Below are positions 17,330-30,500 of a stretch of DNA of 64,000 bases, in pieces (position 1 is the stretch's first letter; every line of letters starts with the position of its first letter). Location: positions 233,842 through 297,841 of the forward strand of contig NZ_JAOCAH010000006.1 of NCBI RefSeq assembly GCF_029839275.1. Direction: 5' to 3'. The notes beneath the pieces are model-generated. The model ran no database searches and had not been told where the DNA came from. It worked only from the letters and a program-made list of their open reading frames with translations. The translations under genes were made by a program, and so were the position numbers. This DNA comes from Pseudomonas sp. GD03944 (lineage in GTDB: Bacteria > Pseudomonadota > Gammaproteobacteria > Pseudomonadales > Pseudomonadaceae).

Positions 17330-18064
17330 TCAGACGATCCCGCCATTGACCCGCAGCGTCTGGCCGTTGACCCAGGCGCCCGCATCGCTGACCAGGAAGG
17401 CCACCACCGCCGCGATGTCCTCCGGTACGCCCAGCCGTTCCAGCGGCGCCTGCCGTGCCATCTGCTCGACCGCCTCGGGACTCTTGCCGTGCAGGAACAG
17501 GTCGGTGGCGGTCGGCCCCGGGGCGATGGCATTGACGCAGATGCCGCGCCCGCGCAGCTCCTTGGCGAAGATCACCGTCAGGCTTTCCACCGCCGCCTTG
17601 GACGCCGCGTAGGCGGCGTACCCCGGCAGGGCCAGCCCCACCACGCTGCTGGAAAAGTTGATCACCCGCCCGCCGGCGTTCAGGCGCCGGGCCGCCAGGC
17701 GCAGGGTGTTGAAGGTGCCCTGGGTGTTGATGGCGAAAATCCGCTGATACAAGGCATCGTCGGTGTCCACCAGGTTGACCCGCCCCGGCTGGATCACCCC
17801 GGCGTTGTTGACCAGGATATCGACGCCGCCGTAGGCCAGCTCCGTCTGGTCGAACAGCACCTCCACCGCCACCGGGTCGCTGATGTCGGCCAGCACCGCG
17901 CAGGCCTGACCGCCGCTGGCGGTGATCTCGCGGACCACCTGCTCGGCCTCTTCCAGGCGAGAGGCGTAGTTGACCACCACGCGGATGCCGTCGCGGGCCA
18001 GGCGACGAGCGATGGCAGCACCGATGCCCCGCGAGGCGCCGGTGACGATCGCGACTCTGGACAT
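17330..18064 (-). CDS. SDR-family NAD(P)-dependent oxidoreductase
   Basis: Classical short-chain dehydrogenase of 244 residues. It shows the cofactor motif TGASRGIGAAIA near residue 8, the NNAG motif, the catalytic Ser region INFSSSVVGLALPGY and the YAAYAASKAAVES active-site Tyr/Lys, and ends with NGQTLRVNGGIV. The start at 18064 is chosen over the frame at 18094 because GGAGGGGGT lies directly upstream. The substrate cannot be read from the sequence; the ending and size resemble 3-oxoacyl reductase/glucose-dehydrogenase-like SDRs. It is a single gene converging with the glycosyltransferase, with no partner that suggests a pathway. Confidence 0.88.
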   Translation of the reverse strand: MSRVAIVTGASRGIGAAIARRLARDGIRVVVNYASRLEEAEQVVREITASGGQACAVLADISDPVAVEVLFDQTELAYGGVDILVNNAGVIQPGRVNLVDTDDALYQRIFAINTQGTFNTLRLAARRLNAGGRVINFSSSVVGLALPGYAAYAASKAAVESLTVIFAKELRGRGICVNAIAPGPTATDLFLHGKSPEAVEQMARQAPLERLGVPEDIAAVVAFLVSDAGAWVNGQTLRVNGGIV

Positions 18065-18237
18065 ACCCCCTCCGAACCCGACGACCCACGACACTGTGGG
18101 TATAGCCGCGTCCGGCGCGCCCCGTACGACCGACCGTCAAACGGTCATGTGGCTGGCGTAAGCTGGAAGAAAAACGCCACGAACAGGCAACAATCCGCTT
18201 ATAAAAAGACGGTACCAGGCGAAATTCCGCCACCCAC

Positions 18238-19463
<1,226 letters not shown>

Positions 19464-19471
19464 TCGTCGCC

Positions 19472-20686
19472 CTACGTCGTGGCCGCTGAGCGCGTATTAC
19501 CCGTGATACGCCAATAGCTGGCGGGGCTGAAGCGCCAGGTCACGACGAGCATCACCAGGATACACAGCAGCATCAGCACCCAGGTGGCATGGAAGCCACC
19601 GGTCTGCTCCCGCAACCAGCCGCTGGCCGATGGCGCCACGGCATTGATCAGAAAACCGATCCCCTGCACGAACGCCGCCAGCTGCCCCGCTTCCCGCGGA
19701 TCCGGCAGATGATCGAGGGCCAGGATCAGGCACAGCGCAAAACACGCCCCCAGGCCGAAGCCGATCAACGCCACCCACAGCAGCGGCGCCACCTGTGGCA
19801 CCCACAGCAGCCCGGCGAAGCCCACCACCTGCAGCACCAGGCTGACACTCAGCAAACCACGGCGCTCGCGCCCGCGCTGGGCCAGGGCCGGCATGCTCAG
19901 GGCCGCCAGCACCTGGAACACTGTCATCAAGGCCAGCAGCGCGCCGCTGTCCGCCGGGCTCCAGCCCAGTTGCTGGTAGTAGGCCGGCAGCCAGGCCACC
20001 ACCGTCATGTAGCCGCAATTGCTGAAACCGAAATACAGGGCCAGCAGCCAGGCCCGGCGGTTGCGCACGAAGCGCGACAGGCCCTGGCCCGGCACCCGCG
20101 CCTGCACCGCCTGCCAGGGCGTCTTCAGCCACACCAGCAGGGTCACCAGCGCCGGCAATCCCCACACCCACAGCCCCACCTGCCAATGCCCGCTGGCGCT
20201 CGCCAGGTGCGGCCCGATCAGCGCCGCCAGGCCACCGCCGCCCATCAGCGCCGCCGAATACAGGCCCATGCACAACGCGACCCGGGTGCTGAAGCGGCGC
20301 TTGATCATGCCCGGCACCAGCACCTGGATCAGCGCGATGCCCACCCCGCCAAGCAAGGCGCTGCCCAGCAGCAGGTGGCCGTCGGCGATGAAGCCCCGTG
20401 CCGCACAGGCCAGCACGATGCACAGCAGGCCCAGGGCGATCCCGCGCCCCTCCCCCAGCCGCCCTTCGATCCAGGCCCCGCACAGCGCCACGATGCCCAT
20501 GCAGACCACCGGCAGCGTGGTCAGCAAGGCGGCGGCCTGGAAACCCAGGCCGGTGCTGCTGCGGATATCGCCGAGCAAGGGGCTGATCGAGGTGAGCATG
20601 GGCCGCAGGTTGAGCCCGAGCATGACCAGCAGGAGGATCCAGCCGAGCAACCGCCAGCGGCTGCCGGGCCCTACCGACGCCGCCAT
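19472..20686 (-). CDS. CynX/NimT-family MFS transporter
   Basis: Major facilitator superfamily protein of 404 residues with about twelve hydrophobic helices. The N-terminus LLLVMLGLNLRPMLTSISPLLGDI is the characteristic opening of CynX/NimT (cyanate/nitroimidazole-type) transporters, and GLYSAALMGGGG and LALDHLPDPREAGQLAAFVQG are typical of the family. The substrate is unknown. The start at 20686 shares one base with the stop of the upstream MHYT-GGDEF-EAL gene (TGATG), indicating co-transcription and translational coupling. Its C-terminal end converges with the dctP gene, leaving eight bases between the stops. No cyanase gene is nearby. Confidence 0.88.
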   Translation of the reverse strand: MAASVGPGSRWRLLGWILLLVMLGLNLRPMLTSISPLLGDIRSSTGLGFQAAALLTTLPVVCMGIVALCGAWIEGRLGEGRGIALGLLCIVLACAARGFIADGHLLLGSALLGGVGIALIQVLVPGMIKRRFSTRVALCMGLYSAALMGGGGLAALIGPHLASASGHWQVGLWVWGLPALVTLLVWLKTPWQAVQARVPGQGLSRFVRNRRAWLLALYFGFSNCGYMTVVAWLPAYYQQLGWSPADSGALLALMTVFQVLAALSMPALAQRGRERRGLLSVSLVLQVVGFAGLLWVPQVAPLLWVALIGFGLGACFALCLILALDHLPDPREAGQLAAFVQGIGFLINAVAPSASGWLREQTGGFHATWVLMLLCILVMLVVTWRFSPASYWRITGNTRSAATT

Positions 20687-22776
20687 CAGCTGGTGTGCGC
20701 GCTGGAGTCGGCCGACGCCGTGGCGATCGCCTGGATGAACTCATCCGCCGGCAGCGGGTGCCCCAGCAGGAAGCCCTGCAGGGAGTCGCAGCCGAGTTCG
20801 GTGAGGAAGTCCTGCTGGCGCGGGGTTTCCACCCCTTCGGCGACGATCCGCAGGTCCAGCGCCTGGCCCAGGGCGACGATCGCCGAGATGATCGCCGCAT
20901 CGTCGCTGTCGTGCTCCAGGTCGCGGACGAAACCGCGGTCGATCTTCAGCTCGTTGGCCGGCAGGCGCTTGAGGTACAGCAGGCTGGAGTAACCCGTGCC
21001 GAAGTCGTCGATGGACAGGTCAACGCCCATGTCCGCCAGGCGCTGGAGCACCTGCAGGCTGGCATCGGCGTCGCTCATGGCGGTGGTTTCGGTGATTTCC
21101 AGGGTCAGGCAGTTGGCCGGCAGTTCGTGCATCGCCAGGGCATTGGCCACGCTGTCTACCAGGCTGGCGTGGCAGAACTGCAGCGCCGAAAGGTTCACCG
21201 CCACCCGCCAGTCGCGGTAGCCCTGGTCGTACCACTGGCGCATCTGCCAGCAGGCCTGACGCAGCACCCAGTCGCCGATGGGGATGATCAGGCCGGTCTT
21301 CTCCGCCAGGCCGATGAAGCTGTCCGGCGGCATCAGGCCGTGCACCGGGTGCTGCCAGCGCAGCAGCGCCTCGGCGCCGATCGGGCGGCCGTTGCTGGCC
21401 TCGAACTTGGGCTGGTAGTGCAGGCAGAACTGGTTGTCGTCGAGGGCCGAGCGCAGGTCGTGCAGCAATTGCAGCTGGTTGCGCGCGTTGGTGTTCATCG
21501 ACACTTCGAAGAAGCTGTAGCCGTTCTTGCCGGCGCTCTTGGCGTGGTACATGGCGGCGTCGGCGTTCATCAGCAGGGCCTGCTGGTCGTTGCCATCGCC
21601 GGGGTACAGGGCGATGCCGACGCTGGTGGAGACCCGCAGCTGGTGGTCGGCCACCACGAACGGCTGGCTGATCAGGTTGACGATCTGCCCGGCGACGTTG
21701 GCCGCGTCGTTCGGGTCGCCCAGCTCGGCGAGCAGCACGAATTCGTCGCCGCCGACCCGCGCCAGCGTGTCCTGGGCCCGCAGGTTCTCGCGCAGGCGCT
21801 GGCCGACCTCGCGCAGCAGCAGGTCGCCGACGTGGTGACCGAAGGCGTCGTTGATCGGCTTGAAGCCATCCAGGTCCATGAACATCAGCGCGAAGTGCCC
21901 GCCATTGCGCGAGACCTTGAGCATGGCCTGCTCGATGCGGTCCTCCAGCAGCAGGCGGTTGGGCAGCCGGGTCAGGGTGTCGTGCAAGGCCAGCTGGGTC
22001 AGCTCCTGGTTGGCCTCTGCCAGGGAGTGGGTCAGTTGCGCCGTGCGCGCCTCCAGGCGGGCATCCAGCACCGAGGTGAGCAAGGCGATGCCCAGCACCG
22101 CCAGGGTGGTGATGACGATCAGGCTGGCCATCCAGCGGCCGTCCAGGCCCACCAGCGCGGCGCCGCACACGCTGCCCTCGGGGAAGTTCGCCGCGGCCAT
22201 GCCGGTGTAGTGCATGCCGACGATCGCCACGCCCATGATCAGCGCCGCCCCGCCCCGGGCCACCCGCACGTAGGGGGTGTTGCGGCGCAGACGGAAGGCG
22301 ATCCACAGGGCCGCGGCCGAGGCGCCGACCGCGATCACCAGCGACGCGCCGAACAGCAGCGGGTCGTACTCGATCCCCGGCTGCATGCGCAGCGCCTCCA
22401 TGCCGATGTAGTGCATGGCGCTGATACCCGCGCCCATGGCCACTGCGCCCAGCAGCCAGTGCCAGATCGGCATCTGCGGCTGGCTCACCAGCCACAGGGC
22501 GAACCCCGAGGCGAGCATGGCAATGGCCAGGGACAACAGGGTGATGCTCAGGTCGTAACCGAGGGGAATCGGCAGGCTGAAGGCCAGCATGCCGACGAAG
22601 TGCATGGACCAGATGCCGATGCCCATGGCCACTGCACCGCCGCCGATCCACAGGGGGACCGCGCGGCCACTGGCGGTCGCGATGCGCCCGGCCAGGTCCA
22701 GCGCCGTGTAGGACGCAAGGACCGCCACACCCAGTGAAATCAACACCAGTGAGAAATCGTAACTACCAATCAGCAT
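20686..22776 (-). CDS. mucR: MHYT-GGDEF-EAL cyclic-di-GMP protein, MucR-like
   Basis: Inner-membrane cyclic-di-GMP enzyme of 696 residues. The N-terminal sensor has three MHYT repeats (GIWSMHFVGM, GISAMHYIGM, AIVGMHYTGM) within about seven helices and is thought to sense a diatomic gas or copper ligand. A diguanylate cyclase domain follows with intact VGGDEF, then a phosphodiesterase domain with intact GAEALLRW and the loop SIDDFGTGYSSL. Both active sites look complete, which fits MucR (alginate-linked) rather than NbdA, whose GGDEF is degenerate. The start at 22776, reading MLIGSYDFSLVL, is preferred over the longer frame because it begins at the first helix. It overlaps the CynX-like gene by one base; that pairing is unexplained. 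Confidence 0.88.
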   Translation of the reverse strand: MLIGSYDFSLVLISLGVAVLASYTALDLAGRIATASGRAVPLWIGGGAVAMGIGIWSMHFVGMLAFSLPIPLGYDLSITLLSLAIAMLASGFALWLVSQPQMPIWHWLLGAVAMGAGISAMHYIGMEALRMQPGIEYDPLLFGASLVIAVGASAAALWIAFRLRRNTPYVRVARGGAALIMGVAIVGMHYTGMAAANFPEGSVCGAALVGLDGRWMASLIVITTLAVLGIALLTSVLDARLEARTAQLTHSLAEANQELTQLALHDTLTRLPNRLLLEDRIEQAMLKVSRNGGHFALMFMDLDGFKPINDAFGHHVGDLLLREVGQRLRENLRAQDTLARVGGDEFVLLAELGDPNDAANVAGQIVNLISQPFVVADHQLRVSTSVGIALYPGDGNDQQALLMNADAAMYHAKSAGKNGYSFFEVSMNTNARNQLQLLHDLRSALDDNQFCLHYQPKFEASNGRPIGAEALLRWQHPVHGLMPPDSFIGLAEKTGLIIPIGDWVLRQACWQMRQWYDQGYRDWRVAVNLSALQFCHASLVDSVANALAMHELPANCLTLEITETTAMSDADASLQVLQRLADMGVDLSIDDFGTGYSSLLYLKRLPANELKIDRGFVRDLEHDSDDAAIISAIVALGQALDLRIVAEGVETPRQQDFLTELGCDSLQGFLLGHPLPADEFIQAIATASADSSAHTS

Positions 22777-22955
22777 CGCTATTCTCGGAAAGCGCTGTCG
22801 CGTGGTCTCTGCGATCCAGTCTAGCCCCGTGCGGGCGCACCGGGCTGCCAATGCCTACATCCGTGTTGCGCTCATGGCCCGAGCAGAGCACCCGCGCGCA
22901 GCATCACCACGGCAAGTGCGGGCGATCTTAGCGAAAACTGCCGCTCATCGTTACT

Positions 22956-22983
22956 GAAAAACCAGCTGACCAGGTGGTCAGCT
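22956..22983 (-). terminator. Intrinsic terminator after opmB
   Basis: AGCTGACC/GGTCAGCT forms an 8-base perfect stem with a 4-base loop immediately after the opmB stop. On the minus strand GGTTTTTC follows. It ends the muxABC-opmB transcript; the remaining 200 bases up to the mucR start show nothing else. Confidence 0.75.
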
Positions 22984-24467
22984 TAATTTTCCGTCTCGGC
23001 CTCGCGCTCGGCGTCGATCAGCTGTGCTTCCTGCCAGCCTCCGCCAAGGGCGGCGATCAGCTGGACGCTGGCGGTCAGGCGGCTGCCCAGCAGCGTGAGC
23101 GTGGTGCGCTCGTTGCTCAGGGCCGTGGCCTGCACGTTGACCACGCTGTTGAAGTCCACCGTGCCGGCCTTGTACTGGTTTTCGATCAGGCGCAGCGACT
23201 CGCGCGCCGCCTCCAGGGCCTGCTGCTGCACCACGGCCTCCTGCTCCAGTACGCGCAACTGCACCAGGTAGTCCTCCACCTCGCGGAAGCTGTCGAGCAC
23301 GGCCTGGCGGTACTGGGCCACGGTCTGGTCGTAAGCCGCTTCGCTGCGCTCCACTTCAGCGCTGCGCGCGCCGCCGTCGAACAGGGTCAGGGCCAGGTCG
23401 GGGCCCACGGACCAGAAGCGGTTGGGCAGGTTGATCCAGTCGGCGAAGCTGCTGCCGCGGTAACCGCCGCTGGCGGAAAGGGTCAGGTCCGGGTACCAGG
23501 CGGCCTTGGCCACGCCGATCTCGGCGTTGGCGGCCATCACCCGGCGCTCGGCCGCGGCGACATCCGGGCGGCGCTCCAGCAACTGCGACGGCAGGGCCAC
23601 GGGAATCTGCGGCAAGGCCGGCAGGGTTTCGCGCACGGCGATGCTCAGCTCGCTCGGTGGCACGCCGATCAGCACTGCGATGGCGTGCTCGAGCTGGGCG
23701 CGCTGCCATTTCAGGTCGATGGCCTGGGCTTCGGTGCTGCGCAGCTGGGTCAGGGCCTGGCTGACGTCGGATTTCGGCACGATGCCGGCCCGGTACTGGT
23801 TCTCGGTGAGTTTCAGCGAGCGTGCATAGGCGGCGACGGTGGCGTCGAGCAGGCGCTGCTGGTCGTCCAGCACCCGCAGTTGCAGGTAGTTCTGCGCCAG
23901 TTCGGCCTGCAGGCTCAGCTTCAGCGCGGCCAGGTCGGCGGCGCTGGCCTCGTAGGAGGCGCGGCTGGATTCCAGCGAGCGGCGCAGCTTGCCCCAGATG
24001 TCCAGTTCCCAGGCGGCGTTGATGCTCAGGTCGTAGCTCTTGGAGATGCTCGCCGCGTTGCCGCCGCTGACGCTGAAGCCGTCGGAGGTGGTCACGGTGC
24101 TGTCGCCGCCGCCCTGCCCGGCCCGGGTCACCCCGGCGCTGGTGGACAGCGTCGGGTAGAACGACGCCCGTGCACCGCGCACCAGGGCGCGGGCCTGGCG
24201 GTACTGGGCCTCGCTGGCGGCCAGGTTCTGGTTGGAGACATTGAGGCGGCCGACCAGGCCGTTCAGCTCGCCGTCGCCATACAGCTCCCACCAGGCACCG
24301 CGGGCCATGGCGTCGCTGGGCACGGCCACGGTCCAGCCCTCGATCTGCTTGAACTGGGCCGGGGTGCTCAGGTCCGGGCGCTGGTAGTCCGGGCCGATGG
24401 CACAGGCGCTCAGCGCCAGCCCCAGGGCGAGCACGGTGAACAGGCGGGCAGCGGGCAAATGGTTCAT
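22983..24467 (-). CDS. opmB: OpmB, outer-membrane channel of MuxABC
   Basis: TolC/OprM-type outer-membrane factor of 494 residues. It has a lipoprotein signal with lipobox LSAC near residues 19-22 followed by [14 protein letters not shown] repeats include [19 protein letters not shown] and [21 protein letters not shown], and the C-terminus [14 protein letters not shown] is typical. The start at 24467 overlaps the muxC stop by four bases (ATGA), so the much longer open frame upstream is not used. It completes the MuxABC-OpmB pump, which in P. aeruginosa exports novobiocin, aztreonam, macrolides and tetracycline. A terminator follows the stop. Confidence 0.93.
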   Translation of the reverse strand: MNHLPAARLFTVLALGLALSACAIGPDYQRPDLSTPAQFKQIEGWTVAVPSDAMARGAWWELYGDGELNGLVGRLNVSNQNLAASEAQYRQARALVRGARASFYPTLSTSAGVTRAGQGGGDSTVTTSDGFSVSGGNAASISKSYDLSINAAWELDIWGKLRRSLESSRASYEASAADLAALKLSLQAELAQNYLQLRVLDDQQRLLDATVAAYARSLKLTENQYRAGIVPKSDVSQALTQLRSTEAQAIDLKWQRAQLEHAIAVLIGVPPSELSIAVRETLPALPQIPVALPSQLLERRPDVAAAERRVMAANAEIGVAKAAWYPDLTLSASGGYRGSSFADWINLPNRFWSVGPDLALTLFDGGARSAEVERSEAAYDQTVAQYRQAVLDSFREVEDYLVQLRVLEQEAVVQQQALEAARESLRLIENQYKAGTVDFNSVVNVQATALSNERTTLTLLGSRLTASVQLIAALGGGWQEAQLIDAEREAETEN

Positions 24468-27400
24468 AGCGGGGTTTCCAGAGCAGCGTCGGTGCGCACG
24501 CCGCGCCAGCGGTTGACGCGGTGGCGCAGGCGGTCGAAATAGAGGTAGACCACCGGGGTGGTGTAGAGCGTCAGCAACTGGCTGAGGATCAGCCCGCCGA
24601 CGATGGTGATGCCCAGTGGCTGGCGCATTTCCGAGCCTTCGGCGGTGCCGAGCATCAGCGGCAAGGCGCCGAGGATGGCGGCCAGGGTGGTCATCATGAT
24701 CGGCCGGAAACGCAGCAGGCAGGCCTGACGGATCGATTCCTGCGGGCTCAGGTGGTCGTTGCGTTCCAGTTGCAGGGCCAGGTCGATCATCAGGATCGCG
24801 TTCTTCTTGACGATGCCGATCAGCAGGAACAGGCCCAGCAGCGAGATCAGGCTGAACTCGGTGTTCAGCAGCTGCAATGCCAGCAAGGCGCCGACGCCGG
24901 CCGACGGCAGGGTCGAGAGGATCGTCAGCGGGTGCACGTAGCTCTCGTAGAGAATACCCAGCACGATGTACACCACCACCAGCGCCATGAGGATCATCCA
25001 CGGCTGGTTGTCCTGGGTCTGCTGGAAGGCGCCACCGGTGCCGCCCATCATGCCCTGCACCTCGGTGGGCAGGTTGAGCTCGGCCACCGCGCGTTCGATG
25101 GCCGCCGTGGCCTGCTCCAGGCTGACGCCTTCGGCCAGGGCGAAGCCGATGTTCTCCGCGGCGAACTGGCCCTGGTGGTGCACCCGGTCTTCTTCCAGGC
25201 TGCGTTCCCAGCGAGCGAAGGTCGACAGCGGCACCCGCGCGCCCTCGGCGGTGATCAGCTGGATCTGGTCCAGTACCTCCGGGTGCTGGGCGTACTGCGG
25301 GTTGATTTCCATCACCACGCTGTACTGGTTCAGCGCGTCGTAGATGGTGGAGACCTGGCGCTGGCTGAAGGCGTTGTTCAGCACCCCGGTGATCATGTTC
25401 ATGTCCACACCCAGGCGCTTGGCCATGTCGCGGTCCACCACCAGGCGGATCTGCTGGGCGCCTTCGGCCTCGGCGGCGTCGATGTCGGTCAGTTCCGGCA
25501 AGGCGCGCAGGGCTTCACGCACCCGCGGCAGCCACTGGCGCAACAGATCGAGGTCGCCGGAGAGCAGCATGTATTCGTTTTCCGAACTGCGCCCCTCGCG
25601 CCCGCCGATCTGCAGGTCCTGGTCGGCCATCAGGAACATGCGCCCGCCCGCCACCTTGGGCGCGTCGCGGCGCAGGCGGTTGATCACGTCCTGGGCCGAA
25701 TCGCTGCGCTCGGCGATGGGCTTGAGGCGCACGATCATGAAGGCGTTGTTGATGCCCCCGCCGCCGCCGACGAAACCCGCCACGCTGTCCACCGCCGGGT
25801 CCGCGAGGACCGCACGGCGGTAGATTTCCATCTTCGGCTGCATGACCTGGAACGACAGGCCGTCATCGCCACGGATGAAGCCGATCAACTGGCCGGTGTC
25901 CTGCTGCGGCATGAAGGTCTTCGGCACGCTGACGAACAGGAACACGTTGAGGGCGATGGTCGCCAGCAGGCTGAACAGCATCAGCAGCGCGTGGTTCAGC
26001 GCCCAGTCCAGGCTGCGCTGGTAGAACGCCAGCACCCGGGTCTGTACCCGCTCGCCGAACCGCGCCAGGGCATTGGGCTTGCGCTCGTGCTCCTCGGCCT
26101 TGAGCCAGCGGGCGCAGAGCATCGGGGTGAGGGTCAGAGACACCAGCAGGGAAATGACGATGGCCACCGCCAGGGTGATGGAGAACTCGCGGAACAGCCG
26201 CTCGACGATGCCGCCCATGAACAGGATCGACAGGAACACCGCCACCAGCGACAGGTTCATCGACAACAACGTGAAGCCCACTTCCCTTGCACCTTTGAAG
26301 GCCGCCTGCATTGGCGTTTCGCCCGCCTCGATGTGCCGGGAAATGTTCTCCAGCACCACGATGGCGTCGTCCACCACCAGGCCGGTGGCGATGATCAGTG
26401 CCATCAGCGACAGGTTGTTCAGCGAGAAGCCCAGCAGGTACATCGCCGCGAAGGTGCCCACCAGCGACACCGGCACCGCCAGCGCCGGGATCAGCGCCGC
26501 GCGCCAGCGCCCGAGGAACAGGAACACCACCAGGATCACCAGGGCCACGGCGATCAGCAGGGTGTGCTCGGCTTCCTTGAGGGTGGCGCGGATCACCGGC
26601 GAGCGGTCCATGCCCACTTCCAGATCAACGCTGGCCGGGATCACCGCGCGCAGCGCCGGCAACTGTTCGCGGATGCTGGCGATGGTTTCGATGATGTTGG
26701 CGCCGGTCTGCCGGTTGATGACCATCAGCACCGCGCTGCTGTCGTTGTAGAAGCCGCTGTTGTAGCGGTCTTCCACGGCGTCGCTGACGGTGGCCACGTC
26801 GCCCAGGCGCACCGCGGCGCCGTCCTGGTAGCGGATGATCATCGGCACGTAGTCGGCGGCCTTCGCCAGCTGGTCGCTGGCCTGCACCTGCCAGTGCCGG
26901 TCGGCGTCTTCCACCGCGCCTTTCGGGCGCTTGGCGTTGGCCTCGGTGATGGCCTGGCGCACGTCGTCCAGGGCAATGCCGTAGTGGTCGAGCAGGCGCG
27001 GCTCCAGGGCCACCCGCACCGCCGGCAGCGAGCTGCCGCCGATCTGCACCTCACCCACGCCGGTCACCTGGGACAGCTTCTGCGCCAGGATGGTCGAAGC
27101 CACATCGTATAGCTCGCCCTTGTCCAGCACTTCGGACGACAGCGACAGCACCATGATCGGCGCCTGGGACGGGTTGACCTTGCGGTAGGTGGGCATGCTG
27201 CGCATGCCGCTGGGCAGCAGCTGGCGCGAGGCGTTGATCGCCGCCTGCACCTCGCGGGCGGCGGCGTTGATGTCACGGTCCAGGTCGAACTGGATCATGA
27301 TCCGCGTGCTGCCCTGGCTGCTGCGGCTGTTCATCTGGCTGATGCCGGCAATGGTGCCCAGGGAGCGTTCCAGCGGCGTGGCCACGCTGGAGGCCATGAT

Positions 27401-27571
27401 CTGCGGGCTGGCCCCGGGCAGGCTGGCCTGCACGGTGATGGTGGGGAAATCCATCTGCGGCAGCGGCGCCACCGGCAGCAGGCCGAAGCTGACGCCGCCC
27501 AGCAGCATGATCGCCAGGCTCAGCAGCAGCGTGGCGACCGGCCGCCGGATGAAGGGAGCGGACAGGTTCAT
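24464..27571 (-). CDS. muxC: MuxC, RND transporter subunit
   Basis: One of the two RND subunits that form a heteromultimeric pump (MdtC-type), 1035 residues. It begins [20 protein letters not shown]. The TM4 proton-relay motif [20 protein letters not shown] has the paired Asp residues, and the second half contains [16 protein letters not shown]. Periplasmic porter domains with [19 protein letters not shown] complete the picture. It overlaps both muxB upstream and opmB downstream by four bases each, so all four genes are tightly coupled. The subunit order MuxA-MuxB-MuxC-OpmB equals MdtA-MdtB-MdtC plus the outer-membrane channel. No defect is seen. Confidence 0.95.
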   Translation of the reverse strand: MNLSAPFIRRPVATLLLSLAIMLLGGVSFGLLPVAPLPQMDFPTITVQASLPGASPQIMASSVATPLERSLGTIAGISQMNSRSSQGSTRIMIQFDLDRDINAAAREVQAAINASRQLLPSGMRSMPTYRKVNPSQAPIMVLSLSSEVLDKGELYDVASTILAQKLSQVTGVGEVQIGGSSLPAVRVALEPRLLDHYGIALDDVRQAITEANAKRPKGAVEDADRHWQVQASDQLAKAADYVPMIIRYQDGAAVRLGDVATVSDAVEDRYNSGFYNDSSAVLMVINRQTGANIIETIASIREQLPALRAVIPASVDLEVGMDRSPVIRATLKEAEHTLLIAVALVILVVFLFLGRWRAALIPALAVPVSLVGTFAAMYLLGFSLNNLSLMALIIATGLVVDDAIVVLENISRHIEAGETPMQAAFKGAREVGFTLLSMNLSLVAVFLSILFMGGIVERLFREFSITLAVAIVISLLVSLTLTPMLCARWLKAEEHERKPNALARFGERVQTRVLAFYQRSLDWALNHALLMLFSLLATIALNVFLFVSVPKTFMPQQDTGQLIGFIRGDDGLSFQVMQPKMEIYRRAVLADPAVDSVAGFVGGGGGINNAFMIVRLKPIAERSDSAQDVINRLRRDAPKVAGGRMFLMADQDLQIGGREGRSSENEYMLLSGDLDLLRQWLPRVREALRALPELTDIDAAEAEGAQQIRLVVDRDMAKRLGVDMNMITGVLNNAFSQRQVSTIYDALNQYSVVMEINPQYAQHPEVLDQIQLITAEGARVPLSTFARWERSLEEDRVHHQGQFAAENIGFALAEGVSLEQATAAIERAVAELNLPTEVQGMMGGTGGAFQQTQDNQPWMILMALVVVYIVLGILYESYVHPLTILSTLPSAGVGALLALQLLNTEFSLISLLGLFLLIGIVKKNAILMIDLALQLERNDHLSPQESIRQACLLRFRPIMMTTLAAILGALPLMLGTAEGSEMRQPLGITIVGGLILSQLLTLYTTPVVYLYFDRLRHRVNRWRGVRTDAALETPL

Positions 27572-30500
27572 GGGGTGACCACGACGCCCGACGCGCTACG
27601 GCCGGTCAGGCGACGGGCCAGGCGGTCGAAGTACAGGTAGATCACCGGCGTGGTGAACAGCGTCAGGATCTGGCTGAGCAGCAGGCCGCCGACCATCACC
27701 AGGCCCAGGGGCTGGCGCAGCTCAGCGCCGGAACCGGACGCCAGCATCAGCGGGATGGCACCGAACAGCGCCGCCAGGGTGGTCATCAGGATCGGCCGGA
27801 AGCGCAGCAGCGCCGCCTGGTAGATCGCCGCCTCGGGCTGCATGCCCTGGTGCCGCTCCGCCTCCAGGGCGAAGTCGATCATCATGATCGCGTTCTTCTT
27901 GACGATGCCGATCAGCAGGATGATGCCGATGATCGCGATCAGCCCCAGGTCGTTACCGGTCAGCAGCAGCGCCAGCAAGGCGCCGACGCCGGCCGACGGC
28001 AGCGTCGAGAGGATGGTGATCGGGTGGATGAAGCTCTCGTAGAGCACGCCCAGCACGATGTACATGGTGACGATGGCCGCCAGGATCAGCAACAAGGTGC
28101 TCGACAGCGACGCGCGGAACGCCTCGGCGGCGCCCTGGAAGCGGGTCTGCACCGCTTCCGGCATACCGATGTCCTGTTGCACCTGTTCGATCACCGCCAC
28201 CGCATCGCCCAGGGCCACGCCGTCGGCCAGGTTGAACGACAGGGTCGCGGCCGGGAACTGGCCGATGTGGTTGATCAGCAGGTTCGCCGCGCGCTCTTCG
28301 ATGCGCGCCAGTGACGACAGCGGCACCTGGGTGCCCCCGGCCGTGGCCACGTGGATCTGGTGCAGCGCCGCCGGGCCGATGCGGCCGCCATCGGCGCTTT
28401 CCAGCACCACGCGGTACTGGCTGGCCTGGGTGTAGATGGTGGAAATCTGCCGCTGACCGAAGGCGTCGTACAGCGCGTCGTCGATGTCACTGACGCTGAC
28501 CCCGAGGCGCCCGGCCAGATCGCGGTCGATGTGCAGGTACACCTGCAAACCGCGGCTCTGCAGGTCGCTGGCCACGTCGGTGAGCTGCGGTTGCTGGCGC
28601 AGGGCATCCACCAGCTTGGGCACCCACTCCTGGAGCAGGTCCTGGTCCGGCGACTCCATGCTGAACTGGAACTGGGTGCGGCTGACCCGGTCCTCGATGG
28701 TCAGGTCCTGCACCGGCTGCAGGTACAGCTCGATGCCGCTGAGTTTGGCCAGTTCGGGGCGCAGGCGCTCGATCACTTCGCTGGCGGTGACGTCGCGCTC
28801 GGCATGGGGCGTGAGGTTGATCAGCATGCGCCCGCTGTTGAGCGTCGGGTTGTCGCCGTCCACGCCGATGTAGGACGACAGGCTGGTTACCGCCGGGTCG
28901 CGCAGGATCACCTCGGCCAGGCGCTGCTGGCGCTCGCTCATGGCGCCGAAGGAAATCGACTGCGGCGCCTCGGAAATCCCCTGGATCACCCCGGTGTCCT
29001 GCACCGGGAAGAAGCCCTTGGGCACCGCCAGGTAGAGCACCACCGTCAGCGCCATGGTGCCGACCGCCACCAGCAGCGTCAGCGGCTGGTGCTTGAGCAC
29101 CCACTGCAGGCCGACGCCGTAGCGCTCGATCATGCCGTCGATGAAACCGCCCGCCGCGTGGTAGAAGCGCCCTTCTTCCTCGGGTTTCTCGGCCTTGAGC
29201 AGGCGCGCGCACATCATCGGGGTCAGGGTCAGGGAAATGACCAGGGAAATCATGATCGCCACCGCCAGGGTGATGGCAAACTCGCGGAACAGGCGCCCCA
29301 CCACGTCGGCCATGAACAGCAGCGGGATCAGCACCGCGATCAGCGAGATGGTCAGCGACACCAGGGTGAAACCGATCTGCTTGGCGCCCTTGAGCGCCGC
29401 ATTGAGCGGCGTCTCGCCCTCTTCCAGGTGCCGGGCGATGTTCTCCAGCATGACGATGGCGTCGTCCACCACGAACCCCGTGGCGATGGTCAGTGCCATC
29501 AGCGTCAGGTTGTTGATGGTGAAACCGGCCAGGTACATCACCCCGAAGGTGCCGATCAGCGACAGCGGCACCACGATGGACGGAATGATCGTGGCCGACA
29601 GCTTGCGCAGGAACAGGAAGGTCACCATCACCACCAGGGCGATGGCCAGCATCAGCTCGTGCTGAACGTCGCGCACGGCGGCGCGGATGGTTTGGGTGCG
29701 GTCGGTCAGCACCTTGACCTCGACACTGGCCGGCAGGCCCTCGGTCAGGTGCGGCAGCAGGGTCTGGATGCGATCGACCACGTCGATGACGTTGGCCCCG
29801 GGCTGGCGCTGGATGTTCACCAGCACCGCCGCGTTGAGGTCGGCCCAGGCGGCCAGGCGCTCGTTCTCGGCGCCATCGACGATCGACGCCACATCCTTCA
29901 GGCGCAGCGGCGCACCGTTGGCGTAGCTGATGATCAGCTCGCGGTATTCCTCCGGCGACTTCAGCTGGTCGTTGGCGTCCAGCTGCGAGACCCGGGTCGG
30001 GCCATCGAAGTTGCCCTTGGGCTGATTGACGTTGCTCGCGGTGATCAGCGAACGCACGTCGGACAGGTTGAGGCCATAGGCGGCCAGGGCTTCCGGATTG
30101 ACCCGGATGCGCACGGCCGGGCGCTGGCCGCCGGCCAGGCTGACCAGGCCGACGCCGGTGGTCTGTGCCAATTTCTGTGCCAGGCGCGTGTCCACCAGGT
30201 CATTGACCTCGGGCAGCGGCAGGGTCTTGGAGCTGATGGCCAGGGTCATCACCGGGGTGTCCGCCGGGTTGACCTTGTTGTACACCGGCGGTGCCGGCAG
30301 GTCGTTGGGCAGCAGGTTAGTGGCGCCGTTGATCGCCGCCTGCACTTCCTGCTCGGCCACGTCCAGGGCCACGTCCAGGTTGAAGCGCAGGGTGATCACC
30401 GAGGCGCCGCCGGAACTGGTGGACGACATCTGCTTGAGCCCGGCCATCTGGCCGAACTGCCGTTCCAGGGGCGCGGTGACCGCACTGGTCATCACGTCCG

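Noticed and set aside
20695..22737. Very long open frame on the plus strand opposite mucR, and similar ones at 24521-27112, 28351-30879, 44108-45898, 12260-14152
   Set aside because: They are antisense shadows of strongly coding high-G+C genes. Their translations are rich in His, Gln, Gly and Val with no recognisable domain, and the true genes on the opposite strand have clear motifs and ribosome sites.
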